A stretch of DNA of 64,000 nucleotides from Rhodopseudomonas infernalis (GTDB lineage Bacteria; Pseudomonadota; Alphaproteobacteria; Rhizobiales; Xanthobacteraceae). This document shows positions 50,563 to 59,638 of this stretch, one piece after another. A model generated the notes under the pieces. The model saw only the letters and a list, made by a program, of their open reading frames with translations. It did not search any database and was not told where the DNA came from. The DNA is taken from the NCBI RefSeq assembly GCF_022271405.1, contig NZ_JAJNAL010000012.1:80702-144701 (forward strand), given 5' to 3'. Position 1 is the stretch's first letter, and every line of letters starts with the position of its first letter. A program made the position numbers and the translations under genes.

Positions 50563-51783
50563 TCAGTGCAGCTTGCCGCGGGCGAGCAGCGTCGGGCCGT
50601 AGCTCAGCGCGAAGCCGAGGAAGGCGACCGACCAGCCGAGCGCCGCGACATGCAGCAGCGGATCGCTCCAGGCCGGCGCCAACGCCGCGCCGATCCGCGC
50701 CGCCGCTGCAACCAGCGCGGCGAGATAGACCGCCTGGGTCGCCCATGAGGCTTGCAGCTTCTGCCCGGTGTGGCCGAGAGACGCGCGGGTCATCACCGCC
50801 AGCGTCATGACACCCGCTCCGCCGACCATCCAGGCGTGGATGCCGGCGCTGGCAGGGGCCATTCCGAACGCCGCGCAGGCGCCGAGCAGAAAGCCGAGCG
50901 GCACGAACAAGTAACCGACATGCAGCACCAGCAGCAGCCGGTCGCGCAGCGTGCGATCGCCGGCCCACCGCGCCAGCCGCACGAGGTGCAGCACGCCGGC
51001 CATCGCCAACACCGAGCCGGTCAGCGCGCCAAAGGGCAGGACCACCCACAGCAGCAGCGTCGCGGCGCTGAAGGCGAGGATCACCATGTCGACCTTGTTG
51101 AAGGGCTGCGGCAGACGGCCGGGATTTTCGCGCACCAGCCAGTTGCGGGTGAAGCTCGGCGTGATCCGGCCGCCGATCAGCGCAATCAACATGATCACAA
51201 CCGCGATTCCGGCGCGGATGCCGTAATCGGCGGCGCCGTTGACATGCGCCTCGAGATGAAACGCGACGTTGCCGATCAGCAGCAGCGACAGCAGCGCGAC
51301 GACATTGATGTTGCGCCAATTGCGGCCGGCGAGAATTTCTCGCGCGGCGGCGAGCACGACCGCGAGCAGGAAGCTCGCATCCACCAGCATCGCGACCAGC
51401 CAGCCGGTGTCGGCCGAGAAGGTCACGCAGATGCGCCCGGCGAACCAGATCAGCACCAAGCCCAGCAGCGACCTGCCCTGCAGCGGCAGGCGGCCGGTCC
51501 AGTTCGGGATCGCAGTGAGCAGGAAGCCGGTGATCACCGCCGGCAGATAGCCGTACAGCATCTCATGGACGTGCCAGTCGCGCGGCGCAAACGCGGTCTG
51601 CAGCGTCAGCTCGCCGTGGTACACGGGCAGCCACAGCAGCACGGCAACCGCGGCGAACAGCGCCCCGAGCATGAAGAACGGCCGGAAGCCGGCCGATAAC
51701 ACGGTCCAGCCGGCGTGCGACCGATAACGCGGCACCGGCTTACGCTTCGGCGCGGCGGGAGTTTCGGCTGTCGTGCTGCTCAT
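50563..51783 (-). CDS. nnrS: NnrS family membrane haem/copper protein
   Basis: A 406-residue protein with about twelve membrane helices. NnrS proteins bind haem and copper and ease nitric-oxide stress. Typical segments are FRPFFMLGALFAAVAVLLW, the HVHEMLYGYLPAVITGFLLTAIPNWTGR stretch with conserved histidines, GGRITPSFTRNWL and HAWMVGGAGVMTLAVMTRASLGHTG. The ATG at 51781-51783 is preferred because GGTGA precedes it; a GTG three codons earlier is possible. An FNR/NnrR-like palindrome lies 72-85 bases upstream. Confidence 0.9.
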   Translation of the reverse strand: MSSTTAETPAAPKRKPVPRYRSHAGWTVLSAGFRPFFMLGALFAAVAVLLWLPVYHGELTLQTAFAPRDWHVHEMLYGYLPAVITGFLLTAIPNWTGRLPLQGRSLLGLVLIWFAGRICVTFSADTGWLVAMLVDASFLLAVVLAAAREILAGRNWRNINVVALLSLLLIGNVAFHLEAHVNGAADYGIRAGIAVVIMLIALIGGRITPSFTRNWLVRENPGRLPQPFNKVDMVILAFSAATLLLWVVLPFGALTGSVLAMAGVLHLVRLARWAGDRTLRDRLLLVLHVGYLFVPLGFLLGACAAFGMAPASAGIHAWMVGGAGVMTLAVMTRASLGHTGQKLQASWATQAVYLAALVAAAARIGAALAPAWSDPLLHVAALGWSVAFLGFALSYGPTLLARGKLH

Positions 51784-51854
51784 GGGGTTCACCGGATGGA
51801 CGCCGGCGAGGCTCCGCCGGCCTCTCCTGTCTAAGCCGGGCTCCCGCAGCCTGG

Positions 51855-51868
51855 TTGTGCCAGCACAA
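51855..51868. promoter_or_regulatory. FNR/NnrR-type palindrome upstream of nnrS
   Basis: TTGTG-CCAG-CACAA is a perfect palindrome with the TTG-N8-CAA frame bound by CRP/FNR-family regulators such as NnrR, Dnr and FixK. It sits between nnrU and nnrS, at a plausible distance upstream of nnrS. The inner bases differ from the classic TTGAT-N4-ATCAA site. Confidence 0.55.
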
Positions 51869-51915
51869 ACTCGCGAACGATTGGCGGGTGGCGCACGCGG
51901 TCGTCATGGCGGAAC

Positions 51916-52608
51916 TTACGGCAGTGGCGACACGCCGATGACGTAAGGATGCAGCAGCAGGAGCGTCAGCCAGGCGGCGAGGCCGATGCCGAACCGCAGC
52001 AGGCTGATCCGTCGAAGGTCCGGCCGGAAACGGCCCTTGATCAGCGCCACGAATGGCCAGAACGAGGTGCGGGCGGCGAGTCGCGTCCAGGTTTCCGCGC
52101 CGAGCTGCCGGCGCTTGCGGCGATCGATGATCGCCATGCCGGCGAGCGCGATCAGCGCAAAGAAGCCGAACAGCACGACATGGGCCAGGTCCCCGTTCGG
52201 CACCGCATGCGCGGCGGCCCACAGCCCGATCGCCCACAGTAGCGGATGCCGCACGAGGCCGACGATGCCGGGATGATCGGGATCGAAATGCTTGCGCAGA
52301 TCGCCGCCGAACGACAGCGGATTGGCGGCCCCGACGCCGAAGGCGGCGAGTTGGCAGGCCAGTGGCAACGCGAGATTCGGCGCCCACATCTGCAAGCGCT
52401 CGAACGCCCACAGCTCGACGAACGGTGCGCGTCCCGCCGCTATGATCAACCAGGTCAGGACGATCAGCGACTGGGTGCTGTAGGCGGCCAGAAATATGCC
52501 CTCGCCCAGCGCGCCGACCAGCTTCGCCCGCACCACCGGCCGCGCCGGCAGCGCGTGGCTGAGCAGGAAGACCGCGAAGGCAGCGATGAATTCAGTCCAG
52601 CCGGTCAC
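51916..52608 (-). CDS. nnrU: NnrU family membrane protein
   Basis: A 230-residue membrane protein with six or seven helices. NnrU is linked to nitric-oxide reduction and denitrification and is a relative of isoprenoid-modifying methyltransferase-like proteins. The landmark DPDHPGIVGLVRHPLLWAIGLWAAAHAVPNGD (around residues 110-141) is clear. A GTG start at 52606-52608 is chosen because GGGGAG lies four bases before it. It precedes nnrS, with 132 bases between them. No nitrite or NO reductase genes appear in the window. Confidence 0.88.
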   Translation of the reverse strand: MTGWTEFIAAFAVFLLSHALPARPVVRAKLVGALGEGIFLAAYSTQSLIVLTWLIIAAGRAPFVELWAFERLQMWAPNLALPLACQLAAFGVGAANPLSFGGDLRKHFDPDHPGIVGLVRHPLLWAIGLWAAAHAVPNGDLAHVVLFGFFALIALAGMAIIDRRKRRQLGAETWTRLAARTSFWPFVALIKGRFRPDLRRISLLRFGIGLAAWLTLLLLHPYVIGVSPLP

Positions 52609-52636
52609 TCGACTCCCCACGGATTGACTTCGCGCT

Positions 52637-52712
52637 CGTCATTGCGAGGAGCGACGCGACGAAGCAATCCAGCACACTGCACGGCGCTGGATTGCTTCGC
52701 GGAGCCTGTCAT
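52637..52712. repeat. Dispersed palindromic repeat (CGTCATTGCGAG family)
   Basis: An imperfect hairpin between pgm and nnrU. It has the left arm CGTCATTGCGAGG, GAAGCAATCCAGC facing GCTGGATTGCTTC, and a degenerate right end. It is the same family as 25742-25824. Confidence 0.75.
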
Positions 52713-52745
52713 CGGGCGGCGTTCGGGTTCCGACGTTGTCGCGCG

Positions 52746-54398
52746 TCAACCTGCGGCGAACATCTTGCTGAGGGCGGCCTGGGCTTCTTCTTGAATTCGT
52801 CGAAGATGGTCAGCGTTGACAAAGCTTTCGGCGTAAATCTTGTAGACGTCCTCGGTGCCCGACGGGCGCGCGGCGAACCAGCCGTTCGCGGTCGTCACCT
52901 TGACGCCGCCGATCGACTGATTGTTGCCCGGCGCCTTGGTCAGCGTTGCGGTGACCGGCTCGCCAGCGAGCTGCTTCATGCCGAGTTTTTCTGCGGTCAG
53001 CGTCTTGAAGAGCGCCTTCTGGGCAGCGTTGGCCGATGCGTCGATGCGTGCGTAGAACGGCGCGCCGAGTTCGGCGGTCAGGCGCTGATAGATCTCGCCC
53101 GGATCGGCCTTGCTGACGGCCGTGATCTCGGCCGCGAGCAGGCCGAGGATGAGCCCGTCCTTGTCGGTGGTCCACACCGTGCCGTCGCGGCGCAGGAACG
53201 AGGCGCCGGCGCTCTCCTCGCCGGCAAAGCCGAAGCTGCCGCCGATCAGGCCGTCGACGAACCATTTGAAGCCGACCGGGGTCTCGACCACTCGCCGGCC
53301 GATCTTCGCGGCAACGCGGTCAATCATCGCGCTCGACACCGCGGTCTTGCCGATCGCCGCATCGGCGCCCCACTCCGGCCGGTGCGCGAACAGATAGGAG
53401 ATCGCGACCGACAGATAGTGATTGGGGTTCATCAGCCCGCTGGAGCGGGTGACGATACCGTGGCGGTCGGCGTCGGTGTCGTTGGCGAAGGCGACATCGA
53501 AATCGTCGCGCATCCCGATCAGCCTTGCCATCGCGTAAGGCGACGAACAGTCCATTCGGACCTTGCCGTCCCAATCCACCGTCATGAAGCGGAAGGTCGG
53601 ATCGACCGCCTTGCTGACGATGGTCGCGTCGATCTTGTAGCGCTCGATGATCGGCTGCCAGTAATGCACCGCCGCGCCGCCGAGCGGGTCGATGCCGATC
53701 TTCACGCCGGAGCCGCGGATCGCCTCCATGTCGACGACGTTGGCAAGGTCCTCGACATAGGGCGTGACGTAGTCGTGGCGGTGCACGTTCTCGGCCTTGA
53801 GGGCGCGCGCATAGGGCATGCGCTTGACGCCCTTCAGCCCATTGGCGAGCAGCGCGTTCGCCGCCTTCTCGACCACCGAGGTGATATCGGTGTCGGCCGG
53901 CCCGCCGTTCGGCGGATTGTACTTGAAGCCGCCGTCTTCCGGCGGATTGTGCGAAGGGGTCACCACCACGCCATCGGCGAGGCCGCTGCTGCGGCCGCGG
54001 TTGTAGGTCAGGATGGCGTGCGAAATCACCGGGGTCGGCGTATAGCCGCCGCGCTCGTCGATCATGACCTCGACGCCATTGGCGGCGAACACTTCCAGCG
54101 CGCTCGCCAGCGCCGGCTCGGCCAGCGCGTGGGTGTCGATGCCGATGAAGAGCGGGCCGGTGATGCCAGCGCCGCGGCGATGGTCGCAGACCGCCTGACT
54201 GACCGCGACGATGTGATCCTCGTTGAAGGCGTTATTGAAGGCAGAGCCGCGGTGCCCGGAGGTGCCGAAGGCGACACGCTCGCCAGGGACGCTCGGGTCC
54301 GGCTTTCCGGCAAAATAAGCGGTCACCAGCCGGGGCACGTTGACCAGCTTGTCGGGATCGACGGGCTTGCCCGCCAGCGGACTGACTTCCGCAGCCAT
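52746..54398 (-). CDS. pgm: Alpha-D-glucose phosphate-specific phosphoglucomutase
   Basis: A 550-residue enzyme that interconverts glucose 1-phosphate and glucose 6-phosphate for glycogen and nucleotide-sugar metabolism. The phospho-serine is S149 in TPSHNPP. The magnesium loop is DTDADRHG near residue 307. The sugar-binding loop is GEESAGASF, and the phosphate-binding end reads [16 protein letters not shown]. These features and the length match the PGM (not the PMM/PGM) subgroup. GGAGTG precedes the chosen ATG; the eight-codon extension above it is unlikely. It stands alone between repeats and a hydrolase gene. Confidence 0.95.
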   Translation of the reverse strand: MAAEVSPLAGKPVDPDKLVNVPRLVTAYFAGKPDPSVPGERVAFGTSGHRGSAFNNAFNEDHIVAVSQAVCDHRRGAGITGPLFIGIDTHALAEPALASALEVFAANGVEVMIDERGGYTPTPVISHAILTYNRGRSSGLADGVVVTPSHNPPEDGGFKYNPPNGGPADTDITSVVEKAANALLANGLKGVKRMPYARALKAENVHRHDYVTPYVEDLANVVDMEAIRGSGVKIGIDPLGGAAVHYWQPIIERYKIDATIVSKAVDPTFRFMTVDWDGKVRMDCSSPYAMARLIGMRDDFDVAFANDTDADRHGIVTRSSGLMNPNHYLSVAISYLFAHRPEWGADAAIGKTAVSSAMIDRVAAKIGRRVVETPVGFKWFVDGLIGGSFGFAGEESAGASFLRRDGTVWTTDKDGLILGLLAAEITAVSKADPGEIYQRLTAELGAPFYARIDASANAAQKALFKTLTAEKLGMKQLAGEPVTATLTKAPGNNQSIGGVKVTTANGWFAARPSGTEDVYKIYAESFVNADHLRRIQEEAQAALSKMFAAG

Positions 54399-54470
54399 TG
54401 CACACTCCATCACGCGAACCAAACCGATCCCTCGCCCGCCGCGACTCGGCCGTCAAGGGCCAGCGGCCAC

Positions 54471-55304
54471 CTAAGGCCCCATCGCGCGCGGGTCGTTGTG
54501 CAGGATCCTCGGGTCGATCGGACTGACGTTGCTGTTGGTCGGCTCGGACAGAAACTGATCGAGCGTCGACTGGATCCGCGACTTGACGCTTTCCGGCCCG
54601 CGATCGCTCAACTCGTTGTGCTGTGCGCCAGTGTCGACGATCTCGATGCCGGCCTGCTTGGCGATCTTGGAATCGGGCAGCACACCGGGATCGGTTTTGA
54701 AATGCGGATCCTCCGATCGGAAGGACAGGATTTTCGCGGCCCCCGACGTGACGAACGGCACACGGAGATTGTCGAGCGTCACGACACGGCGGACCAGCTC
54801 CGGATGCTGCTGGGCAAAGAACATCGAAATGTCGCCGCCGTTGGAATGCCCCAGCAGCGTCAAGTGATCGTAATCGGCGTAGGGGATCCGCTTCTTCAGT
54901 TGGTTGATCGTGAAGATGATATTTTTCTCGCCGCGCTCATAGACCTTCAGACGGCCGACGTAGAGCGAGCCCTGGGTGGTCATCAGCGGCGCATCCGTTG
55001 GCAGATCGTGCTGGATACTGGCGACCAGATAGCCGCGCGCCGCCAGCACGTTGGCCAGGAACGAGTATTCGGTGTTTTTGACCGTATTACCGTGACTGAC
55101 GATCGCGACCGGCAGCATCGTCATGCCGGCTTCCGCCTTCATCTCGGTGTCGCGACGGACTGCCAGGTCGACGGCGATCGGGCGCTGCCGAGCTTCGTCA
55201 TAGAAGCTGATATTCTCGTGCCGGATCGCCCAGTGGCTGAACGAGAAGTACGCCACGGCCGCCACGGCGCTCAGTCCCAGAAACACGGTTAACGGTCGCT
55301 TCAT
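54471..55304 (-). CDS. Exported alpha/beta hydrolase
   Basis: A 277-residue alpha/beta-hydrolase starting with a signal peptide or anchor (residues about 4-24). The nucleophile elbow is GHSNGG (about residues 156-161) after a LLGHSNGGDISMFFAQQHP helix. The oxyanion region is VAIVSHGNTVKNTEYSFLA, as in dienelactone-hydrolase or PAF-acetylhydrolase-like enzymes. The histidine is in GAQHNEL. The ATG at 55302-55304 sets a normal signal peptide. The substrate is probably a small ester in the periplasm; nothing nearby narrows it down. Confidence 0.8.
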   Translation of the reverse strand: MKRPLTVFLGLSAVAAVAYFSFSHWAIRHENISFYDEARQRPIAVDLAVRRDTEMKAEAGMTMLPVAIVSHGNTVKNTEYSFLANVLAARGYLVASIQHDLPTDAPLMTTQGSLYVGRLKVYERGEKNIIFTINQLKKRIPYADYDHLTLLGHSNGGDISMFFAQQHPELVRRVVTLDNLRVPFVTSGAAKILSFRSEDPHFKTDPGVLPDSKIAKQAGIEIVDTGAQHNELSDRGPESVKSRIQSTLDQFLSEPTNSNVSPIDPRILHNDPRAMGP

Positions 55305-55447
55305 CGAGAATCCCTGCGGCGCGTATCCCAATACTCCATTTGGGATTTCACTCTAGCGCGGAAAGATGATCGATTAGAATGAGATAGATTAAATTTTCGA
55401 AACCAGATAATCGCTGCAGTGCAGCATCTCGCCCTGCTTTTGCGACG

Positions 55448-55822
55448 CTATGAGGTCATTTCCAGCAGCAGCCGTGTCACCTGATGGGTCGTGTAAGGCT
55501 TCGGCAGAAATCGCCCGCCCTCGGGAAGGTCCTTTTCGGACACCCGCACCCGCCCGGAGGTCGCAATGATCTGGATCGGCGGCCACCGCCCCCGCACGGC
55601 GCGTGCGAGTTTCAAACCATCCATCGAGCCGGGAATCTGAATGTCGGTGAAGACCACGCTGATGTCGTCGCGTGCTTCCAGGATCTCGATGGCTTCGTCG
55701 GCGGTGCTTGCCTCGATCACCGCGAATCCCGCTTGATGCACGATATCGACGGCATTCATCCTCAGCAGTGCTTCGTCCTCGACCACCAGCACGACCGGCT
55801 TACGACCAACCACATTCGGCAT
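55448..55822 (-). CDS. Single-domain CheY-like response regulator
   Basis: A 124-residue lone receiver domain. Acidic residues E15 and D16, the phosphoacceptor D60 (in VVFTDIQIPG), and the lysine in FLPKPY are in place. It has the motif order of the FixJ/CpdR-like receivers that pair with hybrid or HWE kinases. No output domain or kinase gene is adjacent. The alternative start four codons earlier is less likely. Confidence 0.88.
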   Translation of the reverse strand: MPNVVGRKPVVLVVEDEALLRMNAVDIVHQAGFAVIEASTADEAIEILEARDDISVVFTDIQIPGSMDGLKLARAVRGRWPPIQIIATSGRVRVSEKDLPEGGRFLPKPYTTHQVTRLLLEMTS

Positions 55823-55947
55823 CCTTGACCTCATTCAGAGATCAATCAAAGGTCCGGTGCGACTTTCGTTCCGGGAACTTGTTCGCTTTCGGAGTGATCT
55901 CCACGAGTGTTTGGACATAGTAATCAGCAGAGGACCCCGCTGAGAAC

Positions 55948-56787
55948 TCACAGCAGCCTGCCGTCGGGTCCGAAGAATCGATGCGGGCCGTCGAAGGTGC
56001 CGATCGGCACCTGATGAGTGACGAGATCGCCAGAGCTGCCGCTGGCGAACCAAACATGCAGATGCAGCGCCGGCGGCTCGACCCGGAACGACGGCGGAAG
56101 CGCTTCGCCAAGATCGAGCGCCACAGCGTGGTTCGGTGCCGGGCAGATCGTTGCCGGCACCCCCGCGAACTGCGAGAGCGTCGCGCGGTGGACGTGGCCC
56201 GCTGCGATCAGCCTCACCCACGGATAACGCTCGACGATCGTGGCGAACTCGGCGGCGTTCCAGAGATTCTGCCGATCCATGTGCCAGATGCCGGTGCGAA
56301 ACGGCGGATGATGCAGGAACAGAAGCGCCGGCCGCTGATCGGAGCAGGACAGGATTGCATCGAGCCATTGCAGCGTCGCCGCGTCGAGTTCACCATACGG
56401 CTGCCCCGGCACGCTGGAATCTAGTAGCACGACGTCGAGATCACCAACGGGCTGCAACTGATTGAGCGGCCCCTCCGCCGGAAACAACGGCTGGGCGAAG
56501 CAGCTACGCATCAGTTCCCGCGAATCTTGGTTGCCCGGGATCGCGACGATCGGGATCTCGAGCGGCACCAGCAGTCGCGACAGATGCGCGTATTCTTCCT
56601 CGCTTGGCGTATCCGCCAAATCGCCGGAGATCACCACGAGGTCGGGCCGCGGCGCAAGCGCGTTCAGCGTTGCCACGCAACGCTCCAGGGCTTTGGCGGT
56701 ATCGACCTTGCCGTAAGCGAGACTGCCGGGCGCCTTGATATGCAGATCGGAAATCTGTGCAATCAGGATTGGCTTGTGAGTCATCAT
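55948..56787 (-). CDS. Metallophosphoesterase with an altered active-site motif
   Basis: A 279-residue calcineurin-like phosphodiesterase of the CpdA/Icc type. Metal motifs are in order: ISDLH (residues 12-16), SGDLAD, then GNQD, FLHHPP and AGHVHR. The third motif is normally GNHD/E, whose histidine is the general acid; glutamine replaces it here. The length matches the family. It lies 19 bases after the ABC transporter ATPase gene and likely shares the operon. It may hydrolyse an imported phosphodiester or bind without turnover. Confidence 0.85.
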   Translation of the reverse strand: MMTHKPILIAQISDLHIKAPGSLAYGKVDTAKALERCVATLNALAPRPDLVVISGDLADTPSEEEYAHLSRLLVPLEIPIVAIPGNQDSRELMRSCFAQPLFPAEGPLNQLQPVGDLDVVLLDSSVPGQPYGELDAATLQWLDAILSCSDQRPALLFLHHPPFRTGIWHMDRQNLWNAAEFATIVERYPWVRLIAAGHVHRATLSQFAGVPATICPAPNHAVALDLGEALPPSFRVEPPALHLHVWFASGSSGDLVTHQVPIGTFDGPHRFFGPDGRLL

Positions 56788-56806
56788 CTTTCCCTGTCAG
56801 TCCTGG

Positions 56807-57868
56807 TCACATCGCATCCGGCAGCAGCCGGATAGCTTCCGGCGGAACCGTGAGCCCGATCGTGTCGCCGGTGCGGAGCTCGATGCTGTTCGGCACTTCG
56901 ATCGCCAACGGCTTGCCGGCCGCGCCGGAAACCACCACACGCTGCCGGTCGCCGATGAAGCTGACGCTGTCGACCTGACCGGTAAGTTTCGCTCGATCCG
57001 GCGCCACGACGCTGATAATTTCCGGCCTGATCATCGCCACCGCCCGCGATCGCGATTCTGTGCCCGCCACTTCGAGACTGCCACCAGGCAGGCGCAAGCA
57101 GCCCGCCGCGATCTCGGCTTCGAGGATATTGGCCGCGCCGACGAACTCCGCTACGAAGCGGCTGACCGGCCGGAAGTAGATCTCGCGCGGCGCGCCGATC
57201 TGGGCGATCTCGCCCTTGCTCATCACCACGATCCGGTCGCCGAGTGCCATCGCCTCCGCCTGATCGTGCGTGACGTAAATGGTCGTGATCCCGAGCGAGC
57301 GCAGCAGCCGATCGAGCTCGCCGCGCAGCCGATCGCGCAACGCCGCGTCGAGCGCGGTCAGCGGCTCGTCGAGGAGCAGAACCGCAGGCCGGATCGCGAC
57401 CGCACGGGCGAGCGCGACGCGCTGGCGCTGGCCGCCGGACAGCTGGTCTATTCGGCGATCTTCCAACCCGGCGATGTTGGTCAGCGCCACCAGCTCCGCA
57501 ACGCGGACGTCCCGCTCCCGCTTCGCCACGCCGCGGATCTTCAGGCCATAGCCGATGTTCTCGGCGACACTCATATTGGGAAACAGCGCGTAAGACTGAA
57601 ACACCATGCCGACATTGCGCTTCTCGATCGGGACGGATGTCACATCGGCGCCGTCGAACAACACACGGCCGCCGCGGTCCGGCTGTTCGAGCCCGGCAAT
57701 GATCCGCAGCATCGTTGTCTTGCCGCAGCCGGACGGACCGAGCAGCACCAGGGTCTCGCCGCGCGCGATATCGAGCGTCGCGGGCTGTAGCGCCCGTGTG
57801 CCGTCGGCAAAGCTCTTGCCGCAGGACTCGATCCGCACGGAGACGCCGTGTCCGGTATCCGTCGTCAT
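56807..57868 (-). CDS. ABC importer ATPase (Potd/PhnT/iron type)
   Basis: A 353-residue ATPase with Walker A GPSGCGKTT (about residues 41-49), signature LSGGQRQR, Walker B VLLLDEPLTALD and the YVTHDQAEAM switch. A C-terminal TOBE-like domain binds substrate or regulates transport. It resembles ATPases for ferric iron, spermidine/putrescine and 2-aminoethylphosphonate. It overlaps the permease stop by four bases. The operon order binding protein, permease, permease, ATPase and phosphoesterase favours a phosphorus-containing substrate, but iron or polyamine cannot be excluded. Confidence 0.92.
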   Translation of the reverse strand: MTTDTGHGVSVRIESCGKSFADGTRALQPATLDIARGETLVLLGPSGCGKTTMLRIIAGLEQPDRGGRVLFDGADVTSVPIEKRNVGMVFQSYALFPNMSVAENIGYGLKIRGVAKRERDVRVAELVALTNIAGLEDRRIDQLSGGQRQRVALARAVAIRPAVLLLDEPLTALDAALRDRLRGELDRLLRSLGITTIYVTHDQAEAMALGDRIVVMSKGEIAQIGAPREIYFRPVSRFVAEFVGAANILEAEIAAGCLRLPGGSLEVAGTESRSRAVAMIRPEIISVVAPDRAKLTGQVDSVSFIGDRQRVVVSGAAGKPLAIEVPNSIELRTGDTIGLTVPPEAIRLLPDAM

Positions 57869-58650
57869 GATTTCAGCTCCCGCTCGGCCAATAGCTGCAT
57901 CGCCACCAACAGTGGGACGATCATGATGAAGAAGATCAACGTGTAGGCGGAGGCGACCTCGAGCCGCAACGATGCGTAGCTGTCGGCCAGGCCGACCGGC
58001 AGCGTCTTGGTCAGTGGCGTATGCAGCATCCAGGTGAGATTGAACTCGCCGAGCGACAGCGTCACCACCATCAGCGCGCCCGCCAGAATGCCCGGCATCG
58101 CGTTCGGCACGATCACCTCGACGAAGCGCCGCAGCGGCGACGCGCCGAGCGACGCCGCGCCTTCATCGAGCGTGCGGATGTCGATGGTGGCGAACACTGC
58201 CATCACCGAGCGCACCATGAACGGCATGGTGAACACGACGTGACCGGCGAGAATGAACAGCCAGGAACGGCGGAAGGCACCGAAGCCGCCATAGGTCAGC
58301 AGCAGCGCCAAAGCGATCGCCAAGCCCGGGATCGCCAGCGGCAGCGTGATCACTTCCTCAATGAGCCGCGACAGCCGGCCGCCGCGAACATGTAGCGCAT
58401 ACGCCGCCGGAACGCCCACGACCAGCGTCACCGCGAGCGTTGCGATCGCTATCACGAAGGACAGTCCGATGGTGTCGGCATAGAGCTCCCAGACCTGCAC
58501 GACCCATTGCAGCGTCAGCCCCGACGAGATGCCGCGGAAGTAGTTCACGGTGACCCCGGCGGAAATCGACAGCAACGTCGGCACGACCAGGAATGCCGCG
58601 ACCAGCAGCGTGAACAGCAATTGCGCCGTGAAGATCAGGCGGTCGCGCAT
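57865..58650 (-). CDS. ABC importer permease 2
   Basis: A 261-residue inner-membrane permease with six predicted helices and the conserved EAA coupling loop (EGAASLGASPLRRFVEVIVPNAMPGILAG). It begins four bases after the first permease gene ends and overlaps the ATPase start. It is the PotC/PhnV-like half of the pore. Confidence 0.92.
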   Translation of the reverse strand: MRDRLIFTAQLLFTLLVAAFLVVPTLLSISAGVTVNYFRGISSGLTLQWVVQVWELYADTIGLSFVIAIATLAVTLVVGVPAAYALHVRGGRLSRLIEEVITLPLAIPGLAIALALLLTYGGFGAFRRSWLFILAGHVVFTMPFMVRSVMAVFATIDIRTLDEGAASLGASPLRRFVEVIVPNAMPGILAGALMVVTLSLGEFNLTWMLHTPLTKTLPVGLADSYASLRLEVASAYTLIFFIMIVPLLVAMQLLAERELKS

Positions 58651-58653
58651 CGA

Positions 58654-59469
58654 CTAACCGGTTGCCGCGACGGTGCCGCCGCTGAGCGAGCGGGCCAGAG
58701 CCAGCATCGCCCAGGAGATCAGGCCGAGCCCGACCGACAGCGAAGCGGCGGTGGCGAAGTTCGCCGCCAGGGTGAACTCGGTGTAGATCAGCATCGGCAG
58801 CACGTCGATATTGGTGGCCAGCGTGAAAGCCGTGCCGAACGCGCCCATCGCGGTGGCAAAGGCGATCGCGCCGGAGGCGACAAAGGCCGGCACCAGCGCC
58901 GGCAGCACGACGTCGCGCTGTACCGCCCAGGGGCTGGCGCCAAGCGATCGTGCCGCCTCCTCGAGGCCGCGATCGAGCTTCTGCACCGCAGCCATGATGG
59001 TAAGGATGACGCGCGGGATCGAGAAATACAAATAGCCGAGAAACAGGCCCCAGATCGAATAGGCGAACACCACCTTGTTGCCGGTCACAAGCCGCGTCAG
59101 ATCGCCGATGACGCCCTGCCGCCCGGCGAGCAGGATGATCAGGAAGCCGATCACCACGCCTGGAAACGCCAGCGGGAAGGTGAGCATCGCCACCAGTACG
59201 GCACGACCGGGAAAGCGATGCCGCTGCAGGAAGATCGCCGAGATCGTGGCGATCACCAGCGTCGTCAGCGTGGTTGCGGCGGCGAGCAACACGGTATTAA
59301 TCAGCGTTGCGCGGTAGCGCGGCTCCAGCACGATCGCCAAATAGCCGGCCATGCCGTGCGGCCCTTCGGCGCCGACGAGCACAAGCCGCGCCATCGGCAA
59401 CACGAAGAACGCAGCCGTCAGCACCAGAAGCGGGAACAGGCAGGCCAGTGAGAATGAACGTTTCGACAT
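58654..59469 (-). CDS. ABC importer permease 1
   Basis: A 271-residue PotB/PhnU-like permease. The ATG at 59467-59469 gives a natural start with a positively charged N-terminus and first helix (SLACLFPLLVLTAAFFVLP). The EAA loop is EEAARSLGASPWAVQRDVVLPALVPA. It pairs with the second permease. A 169-base gap containing a degraded repeat (59525-59627) separates it from the binding-protein gene, which is longer than the other gaps in this operon. Confidence 0.92.
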   Translation of the reverse strand: MSKRSFSLACLFPLLVLTAAFFVLPMARLVLVGAEGPHGMAGYLAIVLEPRYRATLINTVLLAAATTLTTLVIATISAIFLQRHRFPGRAVLVAMLTFPLAFPGVVIGFLIILLAGRQGVIGDLTRLVTGNKVVFAYSIWGLFLGYLYFSIPRVILTIMAAVQKLDRGLEEAARSLGASPWAVQRDVVLPALVPAFVASGAIAFATAMGAFGTAFTLATNIDVLPMLIYTEFTLAANFATAASLSVGLGLISWAMLALARSLSGGTVAATG

Positions 59470-59524
59470 GACATCGTGAGCGAGCTTCGATGCAGCGCGA
59501 TGACTTCTGCGGACCTCAATCATT

Positions 59525-59627
59525 CGTCATGGCCGGGCTCGCCACAGCCACCCAAGTCTGTCTTGAACGTGTTCGTCGCGACATCGGCGGCAGGGCGCAA
59601 ATGTGCGCGACGAGTTAGGGCATGACG
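59525..59627. repeat. Degraded dispersed repeat inside the ABC operon
   Basis: CGTCATGGCCGGGC opens the element and GGGCATGACG closes it. The middle does not pair well, so it seems to be a decayed copy of the family seen at 25643 and 35316. It sits between the binding protein and the first permease. Confidence 0.55.
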
Positions 59628-59638
59628 GATCGTTCGCG

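Noticed and set aside
52692..55292. Long plus-strand open frame of 866 codons
   Set aside because: It runs antisense to pgm and the exported hydrolase, has no family likeness, and is the usual result of high-GC codon use.
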